60,000 bases of DNA from Adiantum capillus-veneris (GCA_014529385.2 CM043945.1:149347241-149407240), one strand, 5' to 3'; positions 1-10,767 are shown, numbered from the stretch's first letter. The notes: a model not told the origin generated them from the letters alone. Numbers and translations: made by a program.

Positions 1-1
1 T

Positions 2-1558
2 GCTGTTGATGGCAATGTTAATGATGGTGGAACAGAAAGTATTTTTCATGCTGTCATGGATGCCCTTCTTGATGCAGTTGTGCCTATGGGTACAGATTCC
101 ACTGTTGAGGATACTAGAGGCATGGGTGAGGAGGTCCTCATTGAGAGAGAAGCTGGAACACGTGAGGCAGTGGGTGCAAGTGATGTCACAGCTCAAGCCC
201 AGGTGTTCAGTCCAAGTGATGCAGCTGATGACATTGTTGATGCAGAGGAGGAAAAGGGTACAGATGCCGCTGTTGAAGATATGGGAGGCTTGGGTGAGGA
301 GGACCTCACTAAGAGAGTACCTGGAATAGGCTCAGCAGTGGGTGACGGTGATGTCGCGACTTCTGCCGACACAGCTGAGGCATACGACAGAGCAATTCAA
401 TCGGGAGAGGCAATGGGAGAAGTTCTCGTGGCTGCTACGGACATGAAAGAGGCAAATACACATAATACAATTGAGGCATGTATAGAGCAAAACAATGAGG
501 CAGGGAAAGACACAGAGGTGCCCACTAACATAGTAGCTCAATCGGGAGAGGCAATGGGAGAACATTTCATGGCTGCTGTGGACACGAAAGAGGCAGTTGC
601 ACATGATACAACTGAGTCTTGTATAGATCCCCCTGTTGGGAATACCAAAGGTAAAAGTCCAGAGGTCCCTATGGGTCGAGCGGCTGCTACAGATACAGAT
701 GAGGCAGGTACAAAGAATGCTGATAAAGAGGCCAAAAATGGACATGAATTTGAGAGGCAAGAGAGGCCGTGTCTTGTGGTAATGCCAGTACAGATTGTTG
801 CACTACCTCCTGCGTCTTTTGAAGACAAGAAGAGAAGGGACAATTTATGCATCATACTGGATGTGAATGGGCTTCTCATAAGGAGGTATAAGGTCTCCTT
901 CTACAAAGGAATAGCGAGAAGCAGTATTCATGATTGGACAAGATCAAGGTATCAGGTAGTCACTGCGCCAAATGCTACAGGAAAGATGCAATTTGAATAT
1001 GTGGTCAGGCCTAGTGCATCAATATTTTTGCATGCACTGTTGGAAAGAGCACAAGTTGCACTATGGAGCTGCATGACCCAGGACAATCTAGCACTTGCTT
1101 TGAGTGCATGCTTTCCTAGACTGAACAAACAGCATTTTCTCGATATTATCGGTCAAGAGGGGTGTAGAGAGGCGAGCTTCAATCTAAATGAAGTTCCTGG
1201 GATCCCTCCATGTAGAGATAACGCAAAGCCCATATTTTTCAAGTGTTTGAAAGACTTTTGGAAGCACCATCCTAAGTTCAACTCTGATAATACATTGGTG
1301 GTGGATGACACACTCTACAAGTGTCTACTCAACCCTCATGGGACTTGTGTTTGTCCTACTTCATTTGAACCAGCAGATATTTGTCAGTCCCCAATTTACC
1401 TGGTTAGCACATTGTTCCCTTGGTTAGTCAAGTGGATAGTCTCACCCAGCCCTAATGCTTATGCAAAGATGAACCAGTTTGAAAATCCTTTGGACAGTGT
1501 GTCTGCTCGTGTCATCATCCACTATAGAAGTCAACGAGAAGTATGTAAGGAAGGTTGA
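2..1558 (+). CDS. FCP1-like (HAD superfamily) protein with acidic repeat N-terminus, 5' partial
   Basis: The frame is open from the window edge; the first ATG is at 56 (500 aa from there), but upstream codons are open, so the true start is probably outside. The N-terminal half is acidic and low-complexity. It contains two internal duplications: a 56-residue period (GTDSTVEDTRGMGEE / GTDAAVEDMGGLGEE, from nt 88 and 256) and a 47-residue period (QSGEAMGE, from nt 398 and 539). The C-terminal half resembles plant FCP1/TIM50-type HAD proteins: strand motif LDVNGLLI (about residue 269; canonical DxDxT is changed, second Asp to Asn), a VALWS segment and LVVDDTLYKCLLNP near residue 423. Loss of the second motif-I Asp makes classical phosphatase activity doubtful. 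No stop or frameshift is seen. It may be a host gene or transposon-associated; the context does not decide. Confidence 0.6.
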   Translation, partial: AVDGNVNDGGTESIFHAVMDALLDAVVPMGTDSTVEDTRGMGEEVLIEREAGTREAVGASDVTAQAQVFSPSDAADDIVDAEEEKGTDAAVEDMGGLGEEDLTKRVPGIGSAVGDGDVATSADTAEAYDRAIQSGEAMGEVLVAATDMKEANTHNTIEACIEQNNEAGKDTEVPTNIVAQSGEAMGEHFMAAVDTKEAVAHDTTESCIDPPVGNTKGKSPEVPMGRAAATDTDEAGTKNADKEAKNGHEFERQERPCLVVMPVQIVALPPASFEDKKRRDNLCIILDVNGLLIRRYKVSFYKGIARSSIHDWTRSRYQVVTAPNATGKMQFEYVVRPSASIFLHALLERAQVALWSCMTQDNLALALSACFPRLNKQHFLDIIGQEGCREASFNLNEVPGIPPCRDNAKPIFFKCLKDFWKHHPKFNSDNTLVVDDTLYKCLLNPHGTCVCPTSFEPADICQSPIYLVSTLFPWLVKWIVSPSPNAYAKMNQFENPLDSVSARVIIHYRSQREVCKEG

Positions 1559-1826
1559 TTGTGGTTATGGAATCATGTATACAGCATTTTGTGCACTAAA
1601 TGTACTTGCGATTACTATACAAAAAACTGACATGTTCAAAGTTCTCTAAACTTAATGATTGAATGATGTAATTTTATTTTGGTGATATGATGTAATTTTA
1701 TTTTGCTGATATGATGTTGTCATATTGACACATTACTTGGCTACATATCACATATAGTAGGATGTCCACAACTCCATAACACGCAATGGGTAGCTATTCA
1801 TAAGAGTGATATGTTTCACTTGAGAG
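1559..1826. other. Intergenic AT-rich spacer
   Basis: No coding potential is seen. It contains an imperfect tandem pair of about 24 bp (TGATGTAATTTTATTTT, near 1665 and 1689). It lies between the convergent 3' ends of the FCP1-like gene and the minus-strand ORF, so it may hold both 3' untranslated regions. Confidence 0.5.
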
Positions 1827-2474
1827 TTATTCATTGTAAGAATGAGACATGTTTACATGAGATTCATCAAGTAAGTGTATGGGATGCTCTTGATAATGTC
1901 TGCCCAATCGTTTCCGACAAATATCTTTCTTGTTTGGAGACACCCTATTGTGCTCTATCCAAAATGTAATAATTGTCTGCTTCAATTCCTCCGATAAGGA
2001 CCCAGCATTTCCAGACTTCCTTTTGCATAAGTCGAACCTCAGCGTACTTGACATAGGATCACTGTCAAGTCTACCCAAAGCTGAATATAAATTCCTTGGA
2101 TGAACATTTAATAGCTTTGCCACTTTATGTAGAGTAACACCTCTACCTTGGCTCCCATTATCATGCAGTAATCCATTCACCAGCATGCTGAATGTGCTTC
2201 GTTTTAAAAACTTCTCGTCAACTGATTTTGGAATCTGTAATTCCTGTAAGGAGACCTTGAGTGTAGAAATAAGGCCATTTGCAGGAAGATACAAATCTTC
2301 ACAGAATGGCAAGATTCTATCATCATTGAAAACACCTTGAAGAATTGCATTCTTATCTTCTTTCCCGTAACTATGCAACTGTCTCACAATGTGCTGAACA
2401 ATATTCTGAATACTATGTTGCTTCTTGTCTTCCTTTGTGTGTACATCGACGTCCTCCCTATGACAATCTTCCAC
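1827..2474 (-). CDS. Hypothetical exon/gene fragment with transposase-like N-terminal character
   Basis: A 215-codon open frame on the minus strand that begins with GTG rather than ATG and has an in-frame TAG just upstream, so it is more likely an internal exon or fragment than a complete gene. The middle part (KVAKLLNVHPRNLYSALGRL, about residues 116-135) looks like a helix-turn-helix. The C-terminal part contains FWIEHNRVSPNKKDICRKR, a basic SPNKKD-type motif I associate, from memory, with uncharacterised plant and invertebrate transposase-like proteins. Upstream on the same strand, an ATG at 2549-2547 starts a short basic peptide (MAQAKREYRKRCHARK) that soon meets a stop and could be an upstream exon. 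The relation to the transposase-like gene near 27-29.6 kb is inference. Confidence 0.4.
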   Translation of the reverse strand: MEDCHREDVDVHTKEDKKQHSIQNIVQHIVRQLHSYGKEDKNAILQGVFNDDRILPFCEDLYLPANGLISTLKVSLQELQIPKSVDEKFLKRSTFSMLVNGLLHDNGSQGRGVTLHKVAKLLNVHPRNLYSALGRLDSDPMSSTLRFDLCKRKSGNAGSLSEELKQTIITFWIEHNRVSPNKKDICRKRLGRHYQEHPIHLLDESHVNMSHSYNE

Positions 2475-2894
2475 TCCAATGTTGACGCTTGGCTATACTT
2501 GCTTTCTTGCATGACATCGCTTTCTGTACTCACGTTTAGCCTGTGCCATACTTCCTCACTGCAATAATTTCATCCTCATTTAGACAAGCCTTTCTCTTGG
2601 AGTGCACCTGCGTATGAATGGTGTCTATTCCATGTGCCTCATCATAAAATCCGTCGTCCACCATCTTGGAACAGTCTGCAGTAGTTTGAAATGAATGAAG
2701 TCATACAAAACTTCCTGATTGTAATAGTGAACTGAAATCCAGTTGTGCTGCATTGTTGAGTTCAAGAAGCTCCATTGCTGCTTGTGAGGAGGTATGAATT
2801 GGAACCAAAGCAAGAGGAAGGGAGTCTCCATCATCCATATTCTGAACAGGAGAGTAGGAGAGAGAGAGATATGGAGATGGGCATTGGAGGCCAT

Positions 2895-2896
<2 letters not shown>

Positions 2897-2934
<38 letters not shown>

Positions 2935-2951
2935 GAGAGAGAGGGAGAGGT
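2897..2951. repeat. (GA)n microsatellite
   Basis: An almost pure GA/AG dinucleotide run that degrades into GGGAGAGAGAGGGAGAGG. Open frames across it encode only Arg-Glu or Leu-Ser runs and are not genes. Confidence 0.9.
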
Positions 2952-3430
2952 CCACGTGTGCTAACCGCTCCATGTCTTTCAATCCGAGTAGTGGAGTCAT
3001 GAAGTCAGTTATCTTACCTATATTCTTTTAAAAATTATTGACTTAAAAGCCTAGCTATGGTGCCATCCATAGCATCATACTTGGTGTCCATGGACACCAA
3101 GTATTTAGACACCATTCTATGCTTTCACCCTATACTTAGATGTTTGATTTGACCCAAATCTGGCCTAAAAATCTTCATACGTGTACGATATTTTTTGGCT
3201 CATATTTCACTTTTGCTTCTACCCAAGGTGCTCCTTGATGACTACAGTAAGAATATGTGCTCACAAAAAAATTTGGATGTCAAAAATGCACAAAATCACC
3301 ACTTTTCACTTTTACCTTCTTGAAAAGATATGTGTCCAAATGAGATGAAATTTTGCAACCAAGGTTAACACATCATTTGCAAACCTCGTGTGTGGTCAAA
3401 AGTGCAATTGGAATTATAGATCTTGACCTA

Positions 3431-4155
3431 AGACATCATACACGTATGATGTCTAAGTGCTCCAAATTGAATGATATTTGGTTTCTAAGCTTGTTTTGTG
3501 GTGCTAAATACTCTGGTATGCTCTGATGTCAACTTTGGTCCCTAAAATTATACTTCAGACATCATACACTTATGATGTCTAACTGGTCAGAATGGAATTC
3601 TGCTTCTACGCCACCTGCTCCTTGCTATGTACTACAGACACATGTGCTCACATCAAATTTTGGAAATCAAAATTGCATAAAATCAACACTTTTTGACAAG
3701 GAAATCCCTCAAAAGAGTAAGATCCCCTAAATTCTCAATCTATATGCCCAAATGAAATGAAATTTGGTGTATTTGCCTCCACACAACATGAAAAGTAGGG
3801 GTGTAAAGTCAAAAAGTCAATTTTGCTATTAGAATTACCCTTCAAAAATCATACACGTATGATGTTTGCTGATAGTCTTTTGGCCATAATTTAACCACAA
3901 GCATCCTCAAGTCTTCAGCATTGGTTTTCAGGCACTTCGACCAATTTTCATGCAAAATTATGCTCACAATCACAAGTTTCTCTTTTTTTCATTTCTGACA
4001 CTCCGTCTTTTGTCTTTTGGGTATCAAGGGTTGGTCAAAACCCTAGTCTCAAGGTATATTTAGGGTAAAACATCGCTTTTGAACACTTTGCTGCACTTAG
4101 ATTTGTCAAATTTGGTCTCCAAATGCCTCTTGAGACATCATACGCGTATGATGTC
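3431..4155. repeat. Dispersed palindrome family, core CATCATACACGTATGATG
   Basis: The palindrome recurs at 3431-3454, 3557-3580, 3848-3864 (shortened) and 4133-4155. Single-base differences fall at the centre (ACGT, ACTT, GCGT). The copies lie in AT-rich, non-coding DNA between 3.0 and 4.7 kb that would be the 5' leader of a gypsy element downstream of the primer binding site at 4.7 kb. Each can fold into a perfect or near-perfect hairpin or form a dyad protein site. Confidence 0.7.
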
Positions 4156-4691
4156 CAAGTTTTTAGAATTTCAGTTTTTCTACATCAGAACTCTTGCAAA
4201 TGTCCTTTTATATGCACAAAATCAATCAGTCATGGAAAATGTCAACAGAATCTTGTTTATTGCATTTTTACCCTCAAAATATATTTTCAAAGATCGTGAA
4301 TGCAAACAAGCACTTTATCAAATAAATCAGTGATGAATAGCTCTAGATCAAAATCAGATCACTTGCCTAAAGCTACTTCTACACATCATATGGGGTTTTG
4401 CATTTATGAGTAGAAAAACTCTTCACTACCACACACGACTAGCAAACACTTTTATCACTTAGCAAATCACTTGACCACCAACACCTACTCTAAGCTACAA
4501 TACTACAAATACCAACTATATCTATCTAGTCACAGATGCTAGGCAAGAAACACACTGCCTAGTTGTCCACTTGATCTCAAAATATCCTCTTTTGGATCGA
4601 TCCACTTGAGAAAAATGCTCTCTTTAGTCAAAAATAAAGCAAGCAATCATCACACAAATGTTAGTAGGATTACCTACTCAAGTCCTTGTGT
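4156..4691. other. Non-coding, presumed gypsy leader DNA
   Basis: AT-rich, with no convincing ORF. By position it lies just inside the primer binding site on the minus strand, so it is interpreted as leader or decayed gag region. No gag motif is visible. Confidence 0.4.
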
Positions 4692-4709
4692 CCTCGGCAA
4701 TGGCGCCAA
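4692..4709 (-). promoter_or_regulatory. Gypsy primer binding site
   Basis: On the minus strand the LTR end ...GCAACA is followed directly by TTGGCGCCATTGCCGAGG, the classical TTGGCGCC-type primer binding site of plant Ty3/gypsy elements. This fixes the 3' border of the LTR at plus position 4710. Confidence 0.75.
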
Positions 4710-5348
4710 TGTTGCAGGAGCGAATCACACCACCTATAAAGTGCATGTAACACTACCTAGATCAACATAATGTCAATCGAGGACACAGATGACACGATAG
4801 GCACACGGAGGCAATTTGTAGATTGTCAGGCTAAGACCATCCCACACATACAACACTTTGAAAGGCCCCAACTAAACCAAAGTCAAGAATCTCACAACTC
4901 TCAACTACACCACCCAACCCACATACACACAAACGGAAGGAAACTCACCAAACCATACCAAAACTGTACGAAACTTAAGGATCACCATCCCTCACTAGGA
5001 TACACCTCTCGTCCCAAAGCCTATGCACTCAAAATCCTCACTCCAAACCCATTTGCGGAAAACGTGTATGAAGACAGAGCCAAATTTTGAAAGTGTTTGA
5101 AACTAAAATATGAGTATTTATGCATAGCTTATGTTGCCACAATTCTAACGACTACTTGCAGGCAGAAAATAGACATCGTTTGATACACTTACGCCCACAA
5201 ATATCTCGTAGATGCATTAGCGTGTGAAAGGACAAGAGTAATGTCGTGTGCTATTCTCCAATCAACCATGCTATCTTATAGCCTCCTCCTAGCATACACA
5301 CTATCCAATCGTGCCGGTGGCCTTGCCCGTAGGACCCATGTCCTTACA
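4710..5348 (-). repeat. Ty3/gypsy LTR flanked by internal sequence on both sides
   Basis: On the minus strand this 639-bp segment begins TGTAAGGACATGGG and ends CTGCAACA, giving TG...CA ends. Upstream on that strand is a polypurine tract preceded by integrase; downstream is a primer binding site. It therefore serves as the 3' LTR of gypsy-1 and has the structure of a 5' LTR for the sequence beyond it, an internal-LTR-internal arrangement. No second LTR copy was found in the window, so the borders rest on PPT, PBS and TG/CA ends. Confidence 0.65.
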
Positions 5349-5364
5349 TTACCCCCTCCCCCTG
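5349..5364 (-). promoter_or_regulatory. Gypsy-1 polypurine tract
   Basis: The minus strand reads CAGGGGGAGGGGGTAA directly before the LTR start TGTAAGG. It is purine-rich and in the right position to prime plus-strand synthesis. Confidence 0.65.
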
Positions 5365-5479
5365 GAGAATCCTTTTCATCCTCGAAAATGAACGTAGGAA
5401 AACGTTTCTTAAGTGCGGAGACATTCTCTCATGTAGAACCTTCTTCAGGTCTATCTAGTCATTTTACCAACACCTATCG

Positions 5480-7339
5480 TCAAACATGATGTCCGGTGCA
5501 AAGCTCATGAGAATATAAAATCTTCTCGGGTCTAGGAGGGATGCTTGGCGGTTTAATAAGGTCAACTAACACACCTATGTCAATGACATTATCATTTTGT
5601 TCTAGTTGTTTTTGTAAACGGCTAACATGAAAAACAGGATGGACTTGTGAGTGCTCGGGAAGAGCTAACTTATAGGCCACTTGACCTATACGTTTGAGAA
5701 TGGTAAACGGTCCACAATAGTGTGGTGAAAGTTTAGCAAATTTTCCCGTCGTCAGACTTTCTGAATGCTCCATAACCTTGAGGAAAACCTTGTCTCCTTC
5801 TTCAAAAGTAGCAAGATGACGATGCTCATTTGCGTACTTCTTATATCAATCTTGAGCTTGCTTAACATTCTGTCAAGCAACTCAAAGCATATCAAAATGG
5901 TCTTGGAGAAAATTCTTCGCTTGTTGTATCTTCTTCTTAGCCAACCCCACCATAACGGGTGATCTACGTTGAAAACCATATAAAAGCATAAATGCACTAA
6001 ACCTTGTAGCTTTGAATTATTATAAGAAAATTCCAATATAGACAAGTAGTCTTCCCAATTGGTTTTCTTCTTGCTAAGGTACGCTCATATCATATCCTCT
6101 AGGACTTGATTAACTCTTTTGGTTTGACCATCTATTTTTGGATGATCAGTCGTACTAAGATTAAGTGTAGTTTCGAAATTTTGAAACACGACTCTCCAGA
6201 AGTGATTATCAAACTTTTGATCTATGTCACTAATGATACTAGTTGGAAGACTGTAGAGTCTATATATATGCTCTACAAATAGCTGTGCTAATTCCGGTGT
6301 CTCAACTGTAGGCTTAGTGGAATGAATTGACCCATCTTTGTTAGATGGCGTTCTACAATTACCTATATGGCATCATGGCCACGATTTGTAGTAGGTAGTC
6401 CTACTACAAAATCCATAGAGATACTCTCCCACTTACCTTGTGGAATATCTAAAGGATGTAAAAGGCCACCTACCTTGAGGCGCTCTACCTTATTAACTTG
6501 GCACTATTGGCAGTTTAGTACGTACTCTTGAACATCCTGATGTAATCCTGGCCAATAAAATTTCCCTCGAACTAAGGGATACATCTTACAAATACCTAGA
6601 TGAACAGCACCTGGATTATTGTGACACTCAAAGAATATTTGGTGCCTAATGTCTGAGTCCTTTGGCACACATACTCTACTCTTGTGGAGTAAGTAGCCAT
6701 CATCAATGAAAATATTCTTCCATCGCTTAAGCTCTTCCAGAGTAGGGGTGGAGCTTTGTGTGTTGGAGTTTTTATATGTGCGTACAGAAACATGTTGATC
6801 TGGTTGTGCAAAGACATGTGAGTGTGAGGGATCCCTTTTGAAAACTGCACTCCACATTTTAGCATATGATTGCTCTTGTGCACACTTGCCACATAATGAC
6901 TCCAAAAATTCACTCTTTATTTCTGTAAAAGCAAGTGAATTAATCTGAGGCATTCGGCTTAGTGCATCCACTACTACATTATATCTCCCCTTGCGATATC
7001 GTAGCTTACTATCATAATCTTGAAGGATCTCTGCCCATCTAGCTTTACAACCCTTCAAGTCCATTTGAGTAGTAAACCACTTTGTACTCTCATGGTTAAA
7101 AAATACTTCAAACTTGGCACCATATAAATAGTCTCGCCACTTTTGTAAAGCGTGCATTATGGCATAGAGCTCTCGCTCATAAACAAAATAATTTTGTTGA
7201 GCTCTATCCAACTTTTTACTTTCAAAGGCTATAGGTCTTCCCTCCTGGAGAAGTACCGCACCAATTGCTTTATCACTTACATCAGTTTCTACCACAAACG
7301 ACTTAAGTGGGTCAATGATTGCTAGGATGGGAGTAGGGC
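5480..7339 (-). pseudogene. Ty3/gypsy pol, RNase H plus integrase with C-terminal chromodomain-side region (gypsy-1)
   Basis: Minus-strand pol remains in three pieces. From 7339 down: RNase H (FVVETDVSDKAIGAVLLQ, then SKKLDRAQQNYFVYERELYA), a linker, then an integrase zinc region (HLGICKMYPLVRGKFYWPG) to 6504. From about 6490 to 6070 the integrase core survives with several stops: SMDFVVGLP carries the first catalytic Asp and DGQTKRVNQ lies near the catalytic Glu. 5773-5480 encodes the usual C-terminal segment KLSPHYCGPFTILKRIG and HPVFHVSRLQKQL, typical of chromovirus-like integrase tails. Frameshifts and stops make it non-functional. Upstream RT is found at 17.6-18.6 kb, so the gene is split by the hAT insertion. 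Confidence 0.85.
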
Positions 7340-7639
7340 TACAACTACCTTGACTCGTTGGGTTCCATTTATACACTCGTACTGAAAAAATATATGTATG
7401 AAATGCCATTATACGCCAAAATCCCGTATAATCATTGTATAGCCATTTTATTTCTCTTTTGATCGAAAGATATTTTGATCAAAATATCTTTCAATCAAAA
7501 AGGCTTTCAATCAAAAAAATATCTTATATAAGAAACCGTCATCGGCTTCAATCGAAAGCAGTTCTAGAGCATGAGCCGGCTTCGATCGAAAGCAATGCCA
7601 GACCTTGAGGAGGTTTTGGGACAGGCACAGCTTGAGGTA

Positions 7640-8580
7640 AAATTTTCAACTTGTCCTGCTCTTTTCTAACTTGTTTTTGTGTGTTGTGCTAGACTTTGTG
7701 GTGCAGTTGTTTTACTCTCACCAAGAGTTGGCTTGCGGGTTATAGGCCACTTCATGGTGTGTAGCCATCCGGTTCACTCCAGAAGTGTGTAGAAATTATT
7801 CACTTTTCTCGTGTTGTGCAGCCACTTGGCTGACTGCAAAGAAGGATTTTAGGACAAACTTAGATTCTCACTTGTGTGTTGCAGTTGTCTATCTCTCACC
7901 TCAGGGCTAAGTTTAGGATTTAGTGGTTGACTCGTGGTGTGCAGTAGGCATGATGCTACACCTCTCACTCCAGAGTGACCTATAGGTTACTTAATTTTAG
8001 ATCAGCTCAAATTATCATTAGTTTCAGGTACACATGAGAGTTCTGTTTGTCAAACAGAGAGTGGAGAGATGCATAGCTTATGCCCTCTTCATCTTTGTGT
8101 GACGCACTGGTTACTCTTGTGTTTCAAACTCCAAAGACACGTCATGTTCATCACTAGATGACTTAGTGTTGTCTTGGTGTAGATACACACGATATTTGGC
8201 CTGCATTTAGGATTGTTAAGTTATCCATTGATGTTTGTGTTGTGAGTTCCACACACTTCATCAGGGATTGGATTAACACACATCATCGTTCTTCTTACTA
8301 CATAGAAATATGACAGATACGTTTGTCTACCTAAGAGTGGAGAGATGCATACCTATGCCCTCTTCATCTTAGCATGACACGCCTTGTACTTTTTTATCCA
8401 TAGATACGCCACTCATTAGTAGATGACTTAGTGTTGTCTTGGATGTAAATATGTACGATGGTTGATCACAATCCGAGATTTTACAATTGTCCACTGATGG
8501 TTGTGTTGTGCATTCCACACACTTCCTTAGAAATTAGATTGATTAAACTATCAATCAACATTACAACAATGTCCAGGACT
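7640..8580. repeat. Diverged tandem duplications in the hAT left part
   Basis: GTGGAGAGATGCATA...TATGCCCTCTTCATCTT occurs at about 8061 and again at 8337, with the following sequence (GATGACTTAGTGTTGTCTTGG, GTTCCACACACTTC) also repeated, giving a 276-bp tandem unit. Upstream (7.68-7.95 kb) shorter motifs such as TGTGTTGCAGTTGT and CTCTCACC recur. No coding potential is recognised. Confidence 0.6.
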
Positions 8581-8902
8581 TGTGTTGAGTGTACCTTACA
8601 CCAGCTGGGTTGTTCACATTCACACTCCGGTCGTTTACGTGTATTATGTAATGCACATAACAGGGTCCAGTTCTTGTGATGAGCGTACCTCACACTCCTA
8701 TCCTGTTCACCTCTCTCCATCTCTCTCTTTGTGTATTCTCCTCTCTATTGTACAATGTATGTATTGCAATCATAATATATCATCGTTTGCTATGAATTAA
8801 TTCAAATTGTGTATGGAATATGGATTAATAAGTATGACACGAATTTAATAGTTTCCCCTCTTCTCCGACAACATTTTTGTTATAAAATTATATATTGCAG
8901 AT

Positions 8903-9331
8903 ATGGCAGATATTAAGCTGGCAAAACATCAACAAAAATTTGTCTTCAAAGTGATAATACGTCATTTTTATCACATGTCAGAGCTTGAGCTTTGTTGTTG
9001 CCTAAACCCCTCTACTCCGAAACAGTATTACCAGTTCGCAGAGGCCTTAGTGAAGTCTATCTTTGAGCAGCTTCAACATGCATTTACGCCCGCTGCATTT
9101 GACATATCTCTAATGACTTCAGGTTCATTATTGAACATGGTCAAGCAGTCTATAGGACAGATTGCAAAGATTTTTCAGGATCTAAAAAATCATGAAATTA
9201 ATACTTTGCCAGGCGTAGCACTCGCATACAACTTGTGCAACAGTTGTATACTGAGTTCAAGAGCAAGGGAAAGCTGGAAAGAGCAGCAAAGTGCACGAGA
9301 GTGGAAGTCAGCTCTTACGATGCTACTGTAG
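8903..9331 (+). CDS. Hypothetical ORF inside the hAT element
   Basis: An ATG-initiated 142-codon frame (start MADIKLAKHQQKF) with soluble-protein composition, several Cys (ELCCCLNP) and amphipathic helices (ALVKSIFEQLQHAF). No family is recognised. From about 9235 a second frame continues with charged sequence (EFKSKGKLERAAKCTRVE) up to the copia-B1 insertion, which suggests a frameshifted longer gene or exon. It lies on the strand opposite to the hAT transposase, so it could be a captured host fragment or chance. No promoter or splice evidence is clear. Confidence 0.3.
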   Translation: MADIKLAKHQQKFVFKVIIRHFYHMSELELCCCLNPSTPKQYYQFAEALVKSIFEQLQHAFTPAAFDISLMTSGSLLNMVKQSIGQIAKIFQDLKNHEINTLPGVALAYNLCNSCILSSRARESWKEQQSAREWKSALTMLL

Positions 9332-9472
9332 ATCTAGACACTACGGTTAGAATAGAGTCTCCTACTAGTGCCACTCTTGCTCTCGATCACTCTCAATCAG
9401 TCTCAACTCCCCCCTGTATTATATTTTTTGCTAGAAACTGCAGTCTTCAACATACATGCTCCACAGCTGGGA

Positions 9473-9477
9473 GAAGG
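9473..9477 (+). repeat. Copia-B1 target site duplication, left (GAAGG)
   Basis: GAAGG directly precedes the LTR and is repeated exactly at 15031-15035 after the 3' LTR. Confidence 0.95.
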
Positions 9478-9669
9478 TGTTGGGGTATAAAGCCCAATGT
9501 GGTCGCCCAGGTAAGTGGGCGGGCCGCCAGGTATGATCACATATTCTTTTGTAAAAACCTAATAAGAACTCACTATGCTCTACACATTTCAGTAGAGCGA
9601 GTTCACCATGTCGTCGTGCTCTTCTTCTCGCACTCTCTCTCGCGTCGCACTTCCGCTCGTACTCCTTCA
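9478..9669 (+). repeat. Copia-B1 5' LTR
   Basis: Begins TGTTGGGGTATAAAGCCC and ends CGTACTCCTTCA. The TATAAAG near the start may be the promoter TATA element. It matches 14839-15030. Confidence 0.95.
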
Positions 9670-9671
9670 AC

Positions 9672-9683
9672 TGGTATCAGAGC
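9672..9683 (+). promoter_or_regulatory. Copia-B1 primer binding site
   Basis: TGGTATCAGAGC immediately follows the LTR; it is complementary to the 3' end of initiator methionine tRNA, the usual copia primer. Confidence 0.9.
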
Positions 9684-10767
9684 TCAGATCGAGGCTCGGG
9701 GCAGCACTGCAGGAGTCTAGAGTCACCAGCTCAGATTGGAGTGAAATTCGACAAGCGAAAACACGGCCCCCAATCTTGTGGGAAAACCTGACGGGCTAGG
9801 TGTTCTCAGAATTTCATTCTGAGGTCATCTCCACCACCATTCGGCTTCGACAAAGTTCTGCGCAGGCCATTTTCAACTACGTGGTCTCAACGGGTGCAGA
9901 TCCGACTCTGCAAATTTGGGGTTTTTGGCCTATGACTGTAGGTGATGAGGATATCGACACTCCCAAAGTGTTGATTTGTGGCTGTCTACACATCGAAGGA
10001 CGGCTCACAGTTCTTAGAGGCGTGTCACATACTACACGGGCGCATCTACACACAGACTATAGGCGACATCCACTAGTTCATCAGGTAGCTTGTGTTTGCT
10101 GCTTGATATTCCAGATTTCATCTTGACATTGTAGGTACTTCCACATGGGATGTATTGTCAGAGATGATGTATGTCTGTTGAGGGTTTGCTGGCTGTGAGT
10201 CACGCAGCAAACAACCGCCGCAGCGGTTACAGTATACAGTGGGAAATTTGTGGATGTATGACTTTGTGGGAAGTCTATGTACTGTCAGATTTACTGCAGC
10301 CTTTGTTGAGGGTCGAGTGAGGTTTTATTGAGCTGGGGGATTCTCGAATGTTGAGATCCTTTCGATGATACAGGTCTTGGAGCGATCCCTCGAGCACCCT
10401 TAGATAGGCAGCTAGGATGTATTGACTGTGAGTTACACAATTGGGATTGCATCTTTGCTTTACTGCCGTTGAGGCATTGTCGCAGTCTATGCTTACAGGA
10501 TAGTGACAGGACAGTCAGAGACAGTACAGGTGCAGGACAAGTTTACCCACAGCTTACAGTGTCAGAGAGACAGTGTTTTTTGAGCTGTTTTTTGGTCAGT
10601 TCTTTGGTACACCAGAGCCATTTTACAAAGGAGACTCTGCCGAAATTTATGCAGAATCTGAAGCTTTCTTGGTTCATTTGACAGGTTGATATTGGTTCAG
10701 AGGTCAGTTTACAGGGGAAACTCTGCCGAATTTTTCCCAGGAAAGTAAACTACTGTGAAGCGTAGCT
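9684..10767 (+). other. Copia-B1 leader
   Basis: About 1.08 kb of untranslated leader between PBS and gag, with no conserved ORF. It is closely matched by 41303-42343 of copia-B2, so it is a genuine part of the element rather than an insertion. Confidence 0.8.

Noticed and set aside
2701-3002. ORFs across the (GA)n tract encoding SLSL or RERE runs
   Set aside because: Pure microsatellite translation with no flanking domain.
4770-5090. 106-codon plus-strand ORF
   Set aside because: Antisense inside the gypsy-1 LTR, no domain.
9672-9683. tRNA gene suggested by TGGTATCAGAGC
   Set aside because: It is only the retrotransposon primer binding site; no tRNA fold surrounds it.
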